The notes beneath the pieces were generated by a model, which searched no databases, was not told where the DNA came from, and worked only from the letters and a program-made list of their open reading frames with translations. The position numbers and the translations under genes are program-made. A stretch of DNA of 64,000 bases, from positions 4,030,001-4,094,000 of the forward strand of contig JACONQ010000002.1 in the NCBI GenBank assembly GCA_014281115.1. Direction: 5' to 3'. This DNA is from Laburnicola sp. R22_1. Lineage: Eukaryota > Ascomycota > Dothideomycetes > Pleosporales > Didymosphaeriaceae. Shown one piece after another: positions 38,227-47,992 of the stretch (positions are counted from its first letter, which is position 1; every line of letters starts with the position of its first letter).

Positions 38227-39945
38227 TCAAGCCCCTGCATGCCGTCCCCAACTCCTAGATCCGCCTATGAACCGGCTTCCAACATCTGCCACGGCCCCTC
38301 CGATTTGCGCGGAGCTCTTTACTAAGTCACTAATCTTGTCGACCGTGCCGTGCAAGTCCTTTTCTTTCTCACCCGCCATGGGTAATTTGTCAGAATTGTC
38401 ATTTGAGTTCCAGTAGGACAATCTTCCCAAATTGCCCTTTCGGGCAAGATCTTCGCTAATCTTGAAACCCCTCGGGTCGCTTCTCTTCTGCATTCTCAGC
38501 GTGTGAAATTCCCAGTCCCTCATGATCTGCAGCGTGGCCACTACGAGTGCGGTGTCCACGTTGGGTGAGCGGATGTTCAGCGCTTCATCGGGGAGGTTAG
38601 CAAGTGTGAAGGTGCATGTAGGTTTTATGGAGTTATTGGAAAGGCGGCATTGTTCGCAAATGTCGTGGTCAGCGCAAGTTCCACATTCCCACCGAAGGCC
38701 ATTGATCGGTGACGCGCCGCATCCCAGGCATGGTATGCCTGCGTGGACTTCGGCGTAATTGATGAACCCGTCCCAATAGGTATGATCCGCTACAATGTTG
38801 CCGTACAGGGGATCGGTACCATTTGGTGCCATGAAAAGCGCATGTCGAAGCGTGTCGTATCTTGCACCATTCGCCGAGCTTAAAGGAGCATGAGCGACCC
38901 ACTTGTACAAGCATCCATCATGACCTACAAAGCGTAGGCTGTCGTAGTTTGCTGCACGGATGTAGGTCGTTATGAGGTCGTTTCCTTTAGGTGGTGCAAG
39001 TATCTCGCTTCTCCGCATATTGGTGTTCTTGTCTATTCTCAAGTTGTACGTCCATTTCTCAGGAAGCATCGTCCACGTATATTTCGAATCGCGGTAGTTA
39101 CCGCCTGTGAACTTGAAATTGAAAGTATAACTGGGTGCGACTGGCGTGAGCGCATTTTGGGCAGATCGTACCGTCCTCCATTCTCGACTGAGAGGAATGT
39201 CGAGCCAATTCGTTGATGTTGGTACTCTCGTGCTAGATGCGTACAAGGTTTCGGTGACTGGAGGAAGGGCCCATTGTGGTGGAGGAGGAACCTCCCGATG
39301 GAGCTCTAAATACGATGATAGTGAGATGGGATCTGAAGGTGCAGCCGGCAACGGCGCCGCCGGCTGAGTAATAGACAGCGTAGGTCTGAGTTCAACCCCA
39401 GTCGTTGATGCAGGACGTGCCCCAACAACGACCTCTGGAAGGCAGCTTCCATCACTTGGGTCGAGCAACGTGGATGATATGGCAGAAGAACTCAGTCTAT
39501 ACGACGATAATGATGAGACGCTTTCGGAATGCGGTCTGGCCTGTACTGTTGACGGGTTTGGACGGAGATGGGTTTGCGAGGTCCCTGTTGCCGGAGAGGC
39601 GGCATCGCGCAACGAGTACTGCGATGTGCGAGTGTTTAGGCTACTACTCGATCTCCGCCTTGCTTCCTCTACTTCGAGATTTTGGAGCTTGCGCGCGAGG
39701 AGTTCATCTTCAGTCAGTTGCTGTGGTGACGTTACGGTCGGTGGCGCTGGCGGAAGGGCGGCGGGAAGCTCTGCTACGAAGTGGGCGGGTGATGTTGCTG
39801 CATAGTGATGTCCTGGAGGATAGTTGCTGGAATACCTTTGCGACTGGTGGTATTGAGGCGGTACTGTAGAGTATTGCTGATAAATCGGTGCCTGCCTTCC
39901 AAGTCCCGTGTACGGGTACTGATTGTTTGGATCTGGAGACGCCAT
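38227..39945 (-). CDS. ZZ-type zinc-finger protein, 572 aa
   Basis: A single-exon gene starting MASPDPNNQYPYTG. Residues 1-75 are rich in Pro, Tyr and Gln. Residues 76-98 (QQLTEDELLARKLQNLEVEE) form a short charged helix resembling ubiquitin-interacting motifs. Residues 100-245 are Ser/Thr-rich and probably disordered. A folded, tryptophan-rich domain follows (about 250-400). The zinc finger lies at 406-433 with C406-x2-C409, C421-x2-C424 and C430-x2-C433, the ZZ spacing used in protein-protein contacts. The usual closing His pair is not obvious. The C-terminus is basic and glycine-rich (GSRFIGGSRSWGRHAG). The biological role is not known from sequence. It lies in the same orientation as the RING gene but 0.5 kb apart. 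Confidence 0.82.
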   Translation of the reverse strand: MASPDPNNQYPYTGLGRQAPIYQQYSTVPPQYHQSQRYSSNYPPGHHYAATSPAHFVAELPAALPPAPPTVTSPQQLTEDELLARKLQNLEVEEARRRSSSSLNTRTSQYSLRDAASPATGTSQTHLRPNPSTVQARPHSESVSSLSSYRLSSSAISSTLLDPSDGSCLPEVVVGARPASTTGVELRPTLSITQPAAPLPAAPSDPISLSSYLELHREVPPPPQWALPPVTETLYASSTRVPTSTNWLDIPLSREWRTVRSAQNALTPVAPSYTFNFKFTGGNYRDSKYTWTMLPEKWTYNLRIDKNTNMRRSEILAPPKGNDLITTYIRAANYDSLRFVGHDGCLYKWVAHAPLSSANGARYDTLRHALFMAPNGTDPLYGNIVADHTYWDGFINYAEVHAGIPCLGCGASPINGLRWECGTCADHDICEQCRLSNNSIKPTCTFTLANLPDEALNIRSPNVDTALVVATLQIMRDWEFHTLRMQKRSDPRGFKISEDLARKGNLGRLSYWNSNDNSDKLPMAGEKEKDLHGTVDKISDLVKSSAQIGGAVADVGSRFIGGSRSWGRHAGA

Positions 39946-40566
39946 GTTTGTACTGATGGGAGAAAATCTTGACCACGTAGTCTATGAGGTTATCAAGGTT
40001 TATGGAGGATAGAATAGACCAACAATACCAACGCGGAGATAAGAGTAGGATTTGGCCCCACAAAACTGGTGCTGCGCCCCAGGTAGCGCGAAACAGAAGG
40101 CTTATTCGTAGGGTTTACAGCCCCCATGAGTTCCACAAACTACTTTCTTTATTTAGGGTTAACCTTTGTAGGATCATACTAGGATGTAGGATGCGTTGGA
40201 CAAATGATTGACGTGGCCACTGAGACTACACTTCTTCGGTAGGATGCAGATGCTACTGTAGTTGCTTGCGTCCAAGGTCATCTCCGCAGGTTTAGTGCAA
40301 GATACGAAATCTTCCAGGATCTGCAAAGATTACAACTTTTAACTGTGAAGTTTATAGGAAGAAACGGGAGAGTGATAGTCGTCTCAAGCCACCAGTCGAT
40401 GACGTCATCACAAGCCACTTAGCAACATAATAATTTCGAAGCGCCCAGCCCCCTTCCATACCGCTGCAGGTCAAGAGTTTGAGTCATTCGGCCTTCGTAT
40501 TGCCCATCGGCCCATCCTGGGGCAACAGGCGGTAATGAACCTTTCGGTGAATTGGAGCTAGACACA
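39946..40566. other. divergent intergenic region, ZZ gene and hydrolase promoters
   Basis: About 620 bases between two divergent starts. It includes GATGACGTCATCACAAG near 40400, a palindromic TGACGTCA that matches the CRE/ATF bZIP consensus. No gene seen. Confidence 0.55.
40400..40407. promoter_or_regulatory. possible CRE/ATF-type bZIP site upstream of the hydrolase
   Basis: TGACGTCA is the perfect palindromic consensus bound by CREB/ATF-class bZIP factors, such as the Atf1-type factors that act below Hog1 in fungi. It lies about 160 bases before the hydrolase start. A single match of eight bases is weak evidence. Confidence 0.35.
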
Positions 40567-41517
40567 ATGCAGTATTCCCACATGGTTGCCAGCGACGACT
40601 GCAAACTCGCTTTTCAGACCTCGCTACCGCTAAGTCTCGCATCACCGACAGACCCTCGCTACAAGACACTTACGCTTTTAATTCACGGCTTCTCGGGCTC
40701 ATCATCCTACTTCCAACACAACTCTGACGCGCTTTCTGCCTCTTCTTGGGTTATAGCCATCGATCTTCGCGGGCACGGCGACTCTGGTCGCCCTAAAGGC
40801 GGATATCATGTCGCCCGTCTAGCCACAGATCTGAAAGAGTTGGTCGCGCACGTGAGCATCGCTATTCCAAACGTCAAGATTATTCCTGTGGGCTGCTCCA
40901 TCGGTGCTGCAGTCCTTTGGACCTATTCCGAACTGTTCAGCGATGCCGATTTTGCGGGCATGGTGTTTGTAGATCAGGCACCGCTGCAGGATCGCTCTGC
41001 GTTCGACAATTGGGACGAATCTAAGGCGCACCGGGGCTGCTATGACGAGGCATCGATGTTGAGCGCACAGGAGGCGTGGATTCGGGATCCGGAGGGCGCG
41101 TTTCAAGGGTTTGTGGCGGATTGTCTGGGCTACCGATACAAGCCGCTGCCAGGGGACGACGTAGACGAGGAGCGCAGAAGCCGAGATGAGCAGTTTTTCA
41201 CGGGGGAGAGTCGAAAATGTGATACGACTTGGCTGGCGAAGCTGTTGGCGGATCATACGAGGTATGACCACAGGGAAGCTTGTGAGCAGATAACGGTACC
41301 TGTGTTAGTCATGGCAGGAAGAAGAACAGGCTGTTTCCCATTAGCGGGCATGAGGGAGACTGTCCGAAGGGTTAAGGAGGGTCGAAGCAGCAGGAGATTG
41401 GGAGCAGGCATTGTCGAGTGGTCTGAGTACGAGAGTGGTCACTGGCTGTTCTGGGAGGAGCCAGAGAAGTTCAATGCGGAAATTAGCGAGTTCGTTATCA
41501 AATGTGGCAGCATCTGA
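40567..41517 (+). CDS. alpha/beta-hydrolase fold protein, 316 aa
   Basis: Starts at the ATG at 40567 (MQYSHMVASDD); the upstream in-frame extension begins with TTG and was not used. The oxyanion region is LLIHGFSGSSS (residues 38-48). IDLRGHGDSGRP follows, then the nucleophile elbow GCSIG with Ser at about 111. The catalytic His is in SGHWLFWEEPEKFN near the C-terminus. The usual acid after strand 6 is not evident: the strand reads VPVLVMAGRRTGCFP, with no Asp where one is expected. The only obvious carboxylate earlier is in VFVDQAPL. The substrate cannot be named. No signal peptide or membrane helix, so probably cytosolic. Single exon. Confidence 0.88.
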   Translation: MQYSHMVASDDCKLAFQTSLPLSLASPTDPRYKTLTLLIHGFSGSSSYFQHNSDALSASSWVIAIDLRGHGDSGRPKGGYHVARLATDLKELVAHVSIAIPNVKIIPVGCSIGAAVLWTYSELFSDADFAGMVFVDQAPLQDRSAFDNWDESKAHRGCYDEASMLSAQEAWIRDPEGAFQGFVADCLGYRYKPLPGDDVDEERRSRDEQFFTGESRKCDTTWLAKLLADHTRYDHREACEQITVPVLVMAGRRTGCFPLAGMRETVRRVKEGRSSRRLGAGIVEWSEYESGHWLFWEEPEKFNAEISEFVIKCGSI

Positions 41518-43008
41518 TGCTAGAAAGATGCCTATTTGTTTTCAGTACCGACTATTGCATGGTTTCCTGTAATTCGTACGATGCTTCATACTTCAGTTGA
41601 ATGTTTCCCGCTGGTGGTGAAGTTGGTCCCATTTCTAATATTAAACAATGACAAAGGTTCCATGTCGCTTGGCTTTTGCTCACAATCTTAGATCATTTCT
41701 GAACCATTTCTGTGTTTTCTTTTAATGTACAAGACCACTTATCGCCAGATCTCATGTAGAAATTGTGGTGTATAAACCCGAGGTACAGCGACTTGCGAAG
41801 AATATGTCTTGCGCAAGTTGGATTGTACATGAAGATCCCTGAGTTGTTCCACGGGATTTAACTTGAGATTCAGGGGACGGCACAAGACGCGTATGACTTC
41901 TTTGTTCCAATGTGGAAGCAAGGCAAATTTTCCACCTGATGGTGCGAATACCCGTGATAGAGCGTGATTCGATTGGTGCATAAGGGCCCCTATGTTCTCA
42001 AGTACAATGGACGTAAATATGGTAGGACTACGCCGAATCAAAGTTGTCTTTATATATTAGCAAAAATACGATATGAAGAGCCCGAAAAAGGTTGCGGCGA
42101 TGAAGTATTTGTGCGCGATGGCAGTCATCCGATAAGTGGTTGGGAAGCTAGCATACACTAAGTTAACCGGATCCACGCTGTGCCGTGTTCAACTCAAATC
42201 GGACGACCGCCCACCACCGTTGTCAGAGCCAGATGTCTACGGCCACATATGGCGAGTTTCAATTATATGCTGAGTTGCGCTACCTCTCTAAAACTGTCCA
42301 CATACGCCCAAGGGACCCAGATATACGCCATCTTCAACTCGTGCAATCTCCCCCATGGACTCGTGTCATTTGAAAAACCCTTAAAATAACTTTACTGGTG
42401 TGGACATACAACCCAATCGTTCTTGTAACAGAACGCACCGTATGTGGGTATTCTCTGTTATCTCTTCTTGTTCCATTTTGACAGGGATGGTGTGCTCAGA
42501 GTTATAATATGTGCTGATTTATTAGAGATTGGCAGCTAACGAGAGGTTTCCTCGGCAAGTTCCCTGTGTAAAGCGACGGAAGGATCCGTAAATTGTGAAA
42601 CAATAGATACTGGTGGACCGTCGACTGCTATTGTAATTGTTGGTTGGGATATGCGTCCGCATTGTGGATTCACAATACGCTGGCGGGTTAAAGAGTAAGA
42701 CAACTAAGAGACGCCCTTAGGCTACTTAGCACGTGAGAAAAAATCACCCTCCCCTTATGCAAGAAGCTGTTTAAAGGAGTGGTGAAGGAGATACCCCGCC
42801 AACGCTTGTGAGATCACGTGACTGGGGGTATTCACCTGGGCACCTGCCTATTCATGTTCGTTTAGGTAAACCGTTTGCGTTTGCCTGCCAGAGGTAAACA
42901 AACAAACGACAATCAATCACGACAGGCCAACCTAAGTTCACAATCCTCTCACTTACATCTACTCTAACAAGCAACCCCACGAACAGAACAGCATGTATTC
43001 ATGTAGGT

Positions 43009-43199
43009 GGCTTCTTCAACAGGATACCAGGCAATATCTTACCTGGCTACATGGCGTTGTTGATTGACTGAGAGATCTCTAAGCGGATGGGCTTCTTCAA
43101 CAGGATGATGAGAGACAACAGGCAATATCGCGCGGTTCGGACTGCCATACGGGGCTACATGGCGTTGTTGATTGACTGAGAGATCCCGGAAGCGGATGG
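43009..43199. repeat. two-copy tandem duplication, about 81 and 110 bp
   Basis: Two adjacent units share GGCTTCTTCAACAGGAT, CAGGCAATATC and GGCTACATGGCGTTGTTGAT, then TTGACTGAGAGATC and AAGCGGATGGG. The second unit carries about 29 extra bases in its middle. A third, strongly diverged copy may follow near 43,285-43,400 (CGCTGTTGATTACCTGA...). It is not coding in any clear frame. Confidence 0.7.
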
Positions 43200-43636
43200 G
43201 CCTCTTGCGCCGTGGCAGCTATGTAAGAGTTGAGATAAAATAAGAAGAGCTGAAATGATTTGGGGTTGAACATTTTATACGGACGGAACAGAGCGCTGTT
43301 GATTACCTGAAATATCTCGGGTGCGGGTGGGGTCGTTGCGCGGCCACTGTTGTGTGAAGAGTTGGAGATAGGAAGAGTTGAGATGGCTTGTTGACGGAGA
43401 CGTACCTTCCGACCCTACGAACTGAGAGTTTCATGCTTACGCAGCGGCGTCTAGGCAAGCGTGCAGCCTTCGTCATTGCGCTGCGTCATCGCCAGCGCAC
43501 GCAAGTGTAGTGAAGGCAGCCGCGCACGCACACCTCCTCCGCTCACCAAAACCCCGCCCTTCGTGCGCAATACCGCCTATATAAGGATTAGAATTGATAC
43601 TCCTTCCATCAAACAGCGCAACAGCTTGGAGCTGCC

Positions 43637-43701
43637 GAGATGGCCTAGGACGTTGTGTAAGGAAGTCTGACTGCCTTACACACCCTGGTTAGCACCATCT
43701 C
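43637..43701 (+). other. 65-nt hairpin, possible structured RNA
   Basis: GAGATGG (43637-43643) pairs with CCATCTC (43695-43701). Inside it GTGTAAGG pairs with CCTTACAC around an AGTCTGACT-like loop. The start resembles a tRNA A box (TGGCCTAGGA) and a TTCGAAC resembling a B box follows at about 43,730, but no cloverleaf forms. It could be a transcript hairpin, a decayed tRNA-like repeat, or chance. Confidence 0.35.
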
Positions 43702-44714
43702 GATCCAATCCAACCTGAGGCGCCTGTTCGAACCCACAGATAACCTTCAAGTTTCTGGGCGGTGATCACCGTTTCTTTTGCAATTTTTTCCGCCATTTTT
43801 TTGGCACCTTTATAGAGAGAGAGAGAGGCAAGTGGCGGTTATTCGATTTGAATTCCTTTCTTACTAGATAGAGAGAGCCTGTTCTCTTTGGCTAGCTAAC
43901 TACTATCTATTATCTATCTGTCTATCTGCATTTTTCCTCCGTAACAAACAAAGCTCATACTCCACTCAGCGCTGCTTAAAAGGATAGCCAGGACTCCAGC
44001 CAGGCGCGCGCACGCCCTAGAACTTTGACGAAAAAGAAAATCACTCTTCTGCGTCTTTGTTGGCTGCCTTTTCAGCTTTATTAACGTTCGGCGCGTCGTT
44101 CGCTAAGTGACGCGTCATCTGTCTACGGCGGAAATGGAAGTCGCGGCATACTCTTGGTCGGACGAGGGTCGCTCAAGACTGTGCCGATAGACATACATAA
44201 AGACATGTTAAGAATTAGGTAGATGCTCCTGTTAAGTTATACACCCTATCTAGTGGCTCTGCTACATGTTAATAATGGCATACTATGAAATTTGGTATGT
44301 GAGAAGATGTTTGCTCACTTGGAACCTTGGCAGGCGTTGGATGTGGAAGAGAGAAGGCCCGTTATTGAGGAGCAGGGTCAACAAGGAAATTAGCAACCAC
44401 CCTGTAGCACAACAACACCACACCGCACCTTCTACGGGCGACCAACCAGCATGCATGACGCGCACATATGCAAGACATGCGCAACGAATACAAGACCGCT
44501 AACGGCAGCAGGAGCCCAGAAAGATTGCCAAACTGCGCATCATCTGAACTACATGACGACATTTTGAAAACGAAATATGAGGACCCGATTGCTCGCAATA
44601 ATCCGCGCAACACTACTCCCACTGTAAGAGCCACAAGCCCGTCTTCTACACGACCAGAACTACCGCCTCTTGCCTCTTCTAAAGTCGTTACCACATCCCA
44701 GCCACCCCTACCGC

Positions 44715-45680
44715 CTAGCGCCGCTCCGAAACTTCCTCATACCGCTCCATACACGCGCTTGCACCCAGATTCTGGATCTTCGCAGCCAAACCATCTTGAT
44801 CGTCACCATTGGACTTGGAATGCCGATGGCTACGACAGATCCTGTAGGTAATTGTCGTAGCAACGATTCCACTTGGCCGAGTAGCTAGATGACACACGAT
44901 GCCGTCTTTGACACGATACAGCTGTGCAAGAAACTGCGGCGGGAACTGGTCGCAATATTTGGTGATGTCATCGGCACGTACGAAGCACACGACTGTGTTG
45001 ACAAGCGTGGCCACCAACGGGTCCATGCGTTCACCTGAAGTCGTGTTCTCCATGAGGTGCTCGATAAGATCGACGGGAAAATAGGCCTCGGTGCAGATCT
45101 TCTCGAATACCAGAGACATCGCAACATCTTGGAGCTGTGGAGCCATTCGGAAGTCTGCGAAAATGTAGAGATCGATAAGGTCCCTGAATGACAAGGGGAC
45201 TGCTGTAGAACCGAGAGCGGATATCGCGTCGCCAGGCACATCTTCTGTAAGACACAATTTAGCGAACAACTCCTTCTGGACGGTGTTCGTATGAACACCG
45301 CAAAACTTGGGACAGCTCATGGTTTCATACAATCTCCCAGTGGAGATGAAGTTGTAGAAGAGTCGAAAGATGCGGGGGTTGTCTTCCTTCAGCTCGACAA
45401 CGGCAGTCTGGCTTTCGAGAAACGGGGATAGGAATTCGCGATTGAACATCTTAGAGAAATGTCCCAAGAGTCCTTTGTAGCATTGGAATGATTCAACATT
45501 ATCGTCCTTGCCAACGTTGATGGACACCACTTCGTCGAAAGCAGAGATCGGCAGCCGATGCACAAAGGCTGGACACACAGACTCGAAGACGCTCGACTTT
45601 GCAAGCTTGGTGGTTCCGTTAGCTGTTGCTTCGATGGTGTCGTCTCGTAAAAGGCCAGCATCGTCTGGGTTGGTAGACAT
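44715..45680 (-). CDS. BTB/POZ-domain protein, 321 aa
   Basis: The ATG at 45680 gives MSTNPDDAGLLRDD. The same frame stays open about 170 codons upstream, but that part has poor composition and runs into the neighbouring gene. The BTB/POZ fold lies at about residues 45-140, with FDEVVSINVGKDD, FQCYKGLLGHFSKMFNREF and VVELKEDNPRIFRLFYNFISTGRLY. That is the fungal BTB pattern of buried Asp/His-type core, alpha-2 helix and the L-F-x-x-F/Y-x-x-x-G end. A helical C-terminal part follows. BTB domains mediate dimerisation and can act as Cullin-3 adaptors; the role here is not known. The last 30 residues (after THLATRPSG-like) look less constrained, so the true 3' end may be reached through an unrecognised intron. 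Confidence 0.75.
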   Translation of the reverse strand: MSTNPDDAGLLRDDTIEATANGTTKLAKSSVFESVCPAFVHRLPISAFDEVVSINVGKDDNVESFQCYKGLLGHFSKMFNREFLSPFLESQTAVVELKEDNPRIFRLFYNFISTGRLYETMSCPKFCGVHTNTVQKELFAKLCLTEDVPGDAISALGSTAVPLSFRDLIDLYIFADFRMAPQLQDVAMSLVFEKICTEAYFPVDLIEHLMENTTSGERMDPLVATLVNTVVCFVRADDITKYCDQFPPQFLAQLYRVKDGIVCHLATRPSGIVATTITYRICRSHRHSKSNGDDQDGLAAKIQNLGASACMERYEEVSERR

Positions 45681-46186
45681 TTTGGAGTATAGCCACGAGG
45701 CCAAGTCTGTAGTATTGTAGTTGAGAAGGCGTTCTTCTAGCCTGGTTTGGTTCGAATGGACGTCCTGTTGAGCGAGAGTTGAGGTGCAGGCATGGGGTGG
45801 AAGATGGGTGGAGGTGCTCAAGAATATGTCACGAATTAATGCAGGTGGGGAGCAGCATCCTAAACCCATCTCACCGCATGAATCATCTGAGCACGCGAGA
45901 TAACCTAGCGATGGCCTACTAGTGAATGGAAAATGTTCTAGCCGCTCATTTTCCAAGCTTCCAGCGGTTGCGGCACCTAGCCATGGCGCAAACGTGTCGC
46001 AGATAGGGCGGCTTTGCGAACGTAGAGATGTCGGACATCTGTGTAAATGTAAGAAGATCCCGAAAGCACTGTGAACAAAGAAAATCCGATTTCGAGTTAT
46101 ATACACATGGATCATAAGGACTCGTCTACTTAAAAAACGGCTCTTCGCCATGCTTAGGCGCCTACACTCGTTAGCAGGCACCTGAT

Positions 46187-46712
46187 TCACGGCAACACAA
46201 CACTCACCCTCACAGCCCTCGCACCACCAAGCTCTGCCTCCAATCCGCCCTCATACGTCTTCGGGACGCTGATCCTATCGGGATAGAACATGCTCGTCAC
46301 GCCGTACAATCCGAAGACAGCTGCAACAAATGTACCTAGTAACACCGCGCCCCATCCCGGCCCGAAGTGGTTGTAGTCGTGAAGGGAGATGGCACCCTGA
46401 ATATCGTTGTCCTCGTGGACGGGCTCGCCGTAGTTGCGGCGGTCCTGCTTGTCCCACCAGTCGGCATGGGGGTCGCGGTTGTTTCGTTTCTCGGCGGGGG
46501 GGTTGATGTAGCCGCCATTCTACAGATGTCAGCGCCTGCAGCAGCATATACACATGCTAGGGACAACGCACCATGTTCGGGTCGGCAAGCTCGGCGTATT
46601 CGGCTTCGCTGAGGGCTGTCCGGACCTGCTGGACGAACTGGGGTCGGCGGGCGATGGCGGGCGCAACAGCGCGGGCGAGCGGGCGGGCCGCGACAATGCG
46701 CCGGGAGAACAT
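46187..46712 (-). CDS. NDUFB8: NADH:ubiquinone oxidoreductase subunit NDUFB8 (ASHI)
   Basis: An accessory subunit of respiratory complex I in the mitochondrial inner membrane. Two exons on the minus strand, 46572-46712 and 46187-46519, with a 52-nt intron (GTGCGT...TGTAG), give 157 aa. The N-terminal 30 residues are rich in Arg and Ala with no acidic residue ([20 protein letters not shown]), a mitochondrial targeting sequence. The family core [20 protein letters not shown], then [20 protein letters not shown], is followed by one membrane helix ([20 protein letters not shown]) and [21 protein letters not shown]. The last few residues run through a GTGAGT, so a further tiny 3' exon cannot be excluded. 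Divergent from the Tim10 gene with a shared promoter. Confidence 0.9.
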
Positions 46713-46974
46713 ACTGCGCGCTTGTTAGGCGGTCCGCGAGCAAATTGGAGGCAGCGGCGTACGTTGTGGCGCGATTGTGGGCTTCGAGGTTGAGAGGGAC
46801 GGTCGTGGACGTTCGCAGTGACGGAAGGCGAGCTATCCCGGCTTTGGGCTTGGCGGTTGCGCTGGTTGGTCCTAGCTCCCCCAATTTCTCTCCGCGCATC
46901 GTCTCTGAAATCAGCAACACTCCTCCAGACCGACACTCACATACGCGTACTCGTTTCCCAGACCATCTGCCAAA
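46713..46974. promoter_or_regulatory. 262-bp divergent promoter of NDUFB8 and TIM10
   Basis: The starts of two genes for mitochondrial proteins face away from each other with only 262 bases between their ATG codons. Both 5' leaders and both promoters must therefore fit here, which suggests shared control. The region is GC-rich and no TATA box is seen. Confidence 0.7.
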
Positions 46975-47350
46975 ATGTCCTTTCTCTTCGGCCGCCAACC
47001 CCAGCTCTCTTCCGAGCAAAAGATCGCTCAAGCAGAGGCAGAAATCGACATGGTCTCAGACATGTACGCACGGTATGTCGCCCCGATATCTCTCTCGCCC
47101 CTGCTTCACTTTCTTACCTCTCTATGCAATGCTAACCCCTTGCTTCCTTAGACTCGTCCAATCCTGCAGCAAGAAGTGCATCGACACGGCCTACCGCGAG
47201 CCCGACCTCAACAAGGGTGAATCCGTCTGCCTCGACCGCTGCGTCGCAAAGTTCTTCGAAGTCAATGTCAAGGTCAGCGAGAAGATGCAGGGTGAGGCCC
47301 AAGGGAATTCTGCCGCTGGTGGCGCCGGGATGTTCGGTGGAGGCATGTGA
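46975..47350 (+). CDS. TIM10: Tim10, small Tim chaperone of the mitochondrial intermembrane space
   Basis: With Tim9 it forms a hexamer that carries hydrophobic precursors across the intermembrane space to the TIM22 complex. Exons 46975-47072 and 47152-47350 join in frame (78-nt intron, GTATGT...TTAG), giving 98 aa. The twin Cx3C motif is present as CSKKC and CLDRC, 16 residues apart as in the family, and forms two disulfides by the Mia40 route. The protein starts [20 protein letters not shown], typical of Tim10. The C-terminus is glycine-rich. It has no cleavable presequence, as expected. Length matches the usual 90-100 residues. Confidence 0.95.
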
Positions 47351-47992
47351 GCTCCAGCAGAGGATGAGAGGCTGGCAGCACGGGAAGTTTATGAAGAGTC
47401 TTGTTGATTCCATGGGGCGGAAATGCAGCCACGGGGCAAAAGTTTGCCCTAGGGTAACACCCGGTAATCAGACTTTTGTCCTAGTACTGTAGGGAGACAA
47501 TCTCCGCTTCACATAGTAGGCGTTTGTTGGCTGGTTGCTGGGGTTTAAACTGTACAATTACTTCTAGGGCCTGAGCAGGGAGCTCAGAGAGGGACTATGA
47601 CTTTATGCAAACTGGAGCTTAAAGCCAGATCCTGTCCAAGCAACTTGCCAGGACTGCGCACAACCTTTCGGAACGACGGCTATGATATCCTTTTGAGGTG
47701 CAAAACATTTGTCAAACTGATGACAGTAGGCCTGGTCCAAGCAAGAAAACTTCAATCGTACATCCATCGCAAACATTCAGATTGCCGCCGACATCGAACC
47801 GCTCAGAACATCGGCCTTTTAGCCTATGCGAGGCCATGTGTATAATTGGCCATTCGCCTCCAACTCGCAAGCGGAGACGAGACCCCGCCTATGAACTTCT
47901 AATCCTACGTATGCTGTTAGTGCTTCTGTCGACGGATATTTGTACCGCTTTCATACCTCACAAACCTCTCCTTCAGGCAGTAGTGTTATCAT
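47351..47992. other. intergenic, convergent 3' ends of TIM10 and the 952-aa gene
   Basis: About 640 bases with short unsupported ORFs on the plus strand. No repeat or RNA recognised. Confidence 0.55.

Larger units (their letters stand above)
41518..44714. other. 3.2-kb gene-poor stretch with repeats and a hairpin
   Basis: No ORF with gene-like composition was found. It holds a tandem duplication (43009-43199), a strong hairpin (43637-43701), GA-rich microsatellites near 43,815 and 43,870, and CTAT-type repeats near 43,905. The stretch may include long untranslated regions of the BTB gene (minus strand) or an unseen non-coding RNA. Short ORFs near 41.9, 42.2 and 44.3-44.8 kb on the plus strand and near 44.5 kb on the minus strand lack support. 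Confidence 0.6.

Noticed and set aside
43631..43745. tRNA gene with intron
   Set aside because: A-box and B-box-like strings are present, but no 7-bp acceptor stem or 5-bp T stem can be paired around them.
44468..44851. 127-codon plus-strand ORF rich in Pro/Ser/Thr
   Set aside because: Overlaps the 3' end of the BTB gene on the other strand and has disordered, low-complexity composition; no support for translation.
45681..46190. 170-residue N-terminal extension of the BTB protein
   Set aside because: The frame is open but the sequence is unlike a domain and overlaps the NDUFB8 stop; the ATG at 45680 fits the BTB layout better.
46336..47031. 231-codon minus-strand ORF across the NDUFB8-TIM10 promoter
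   Set aside because: A shadow of the two real genes; it reads antisense to TIM10 exon 1 and out of frame with NDUFB8.
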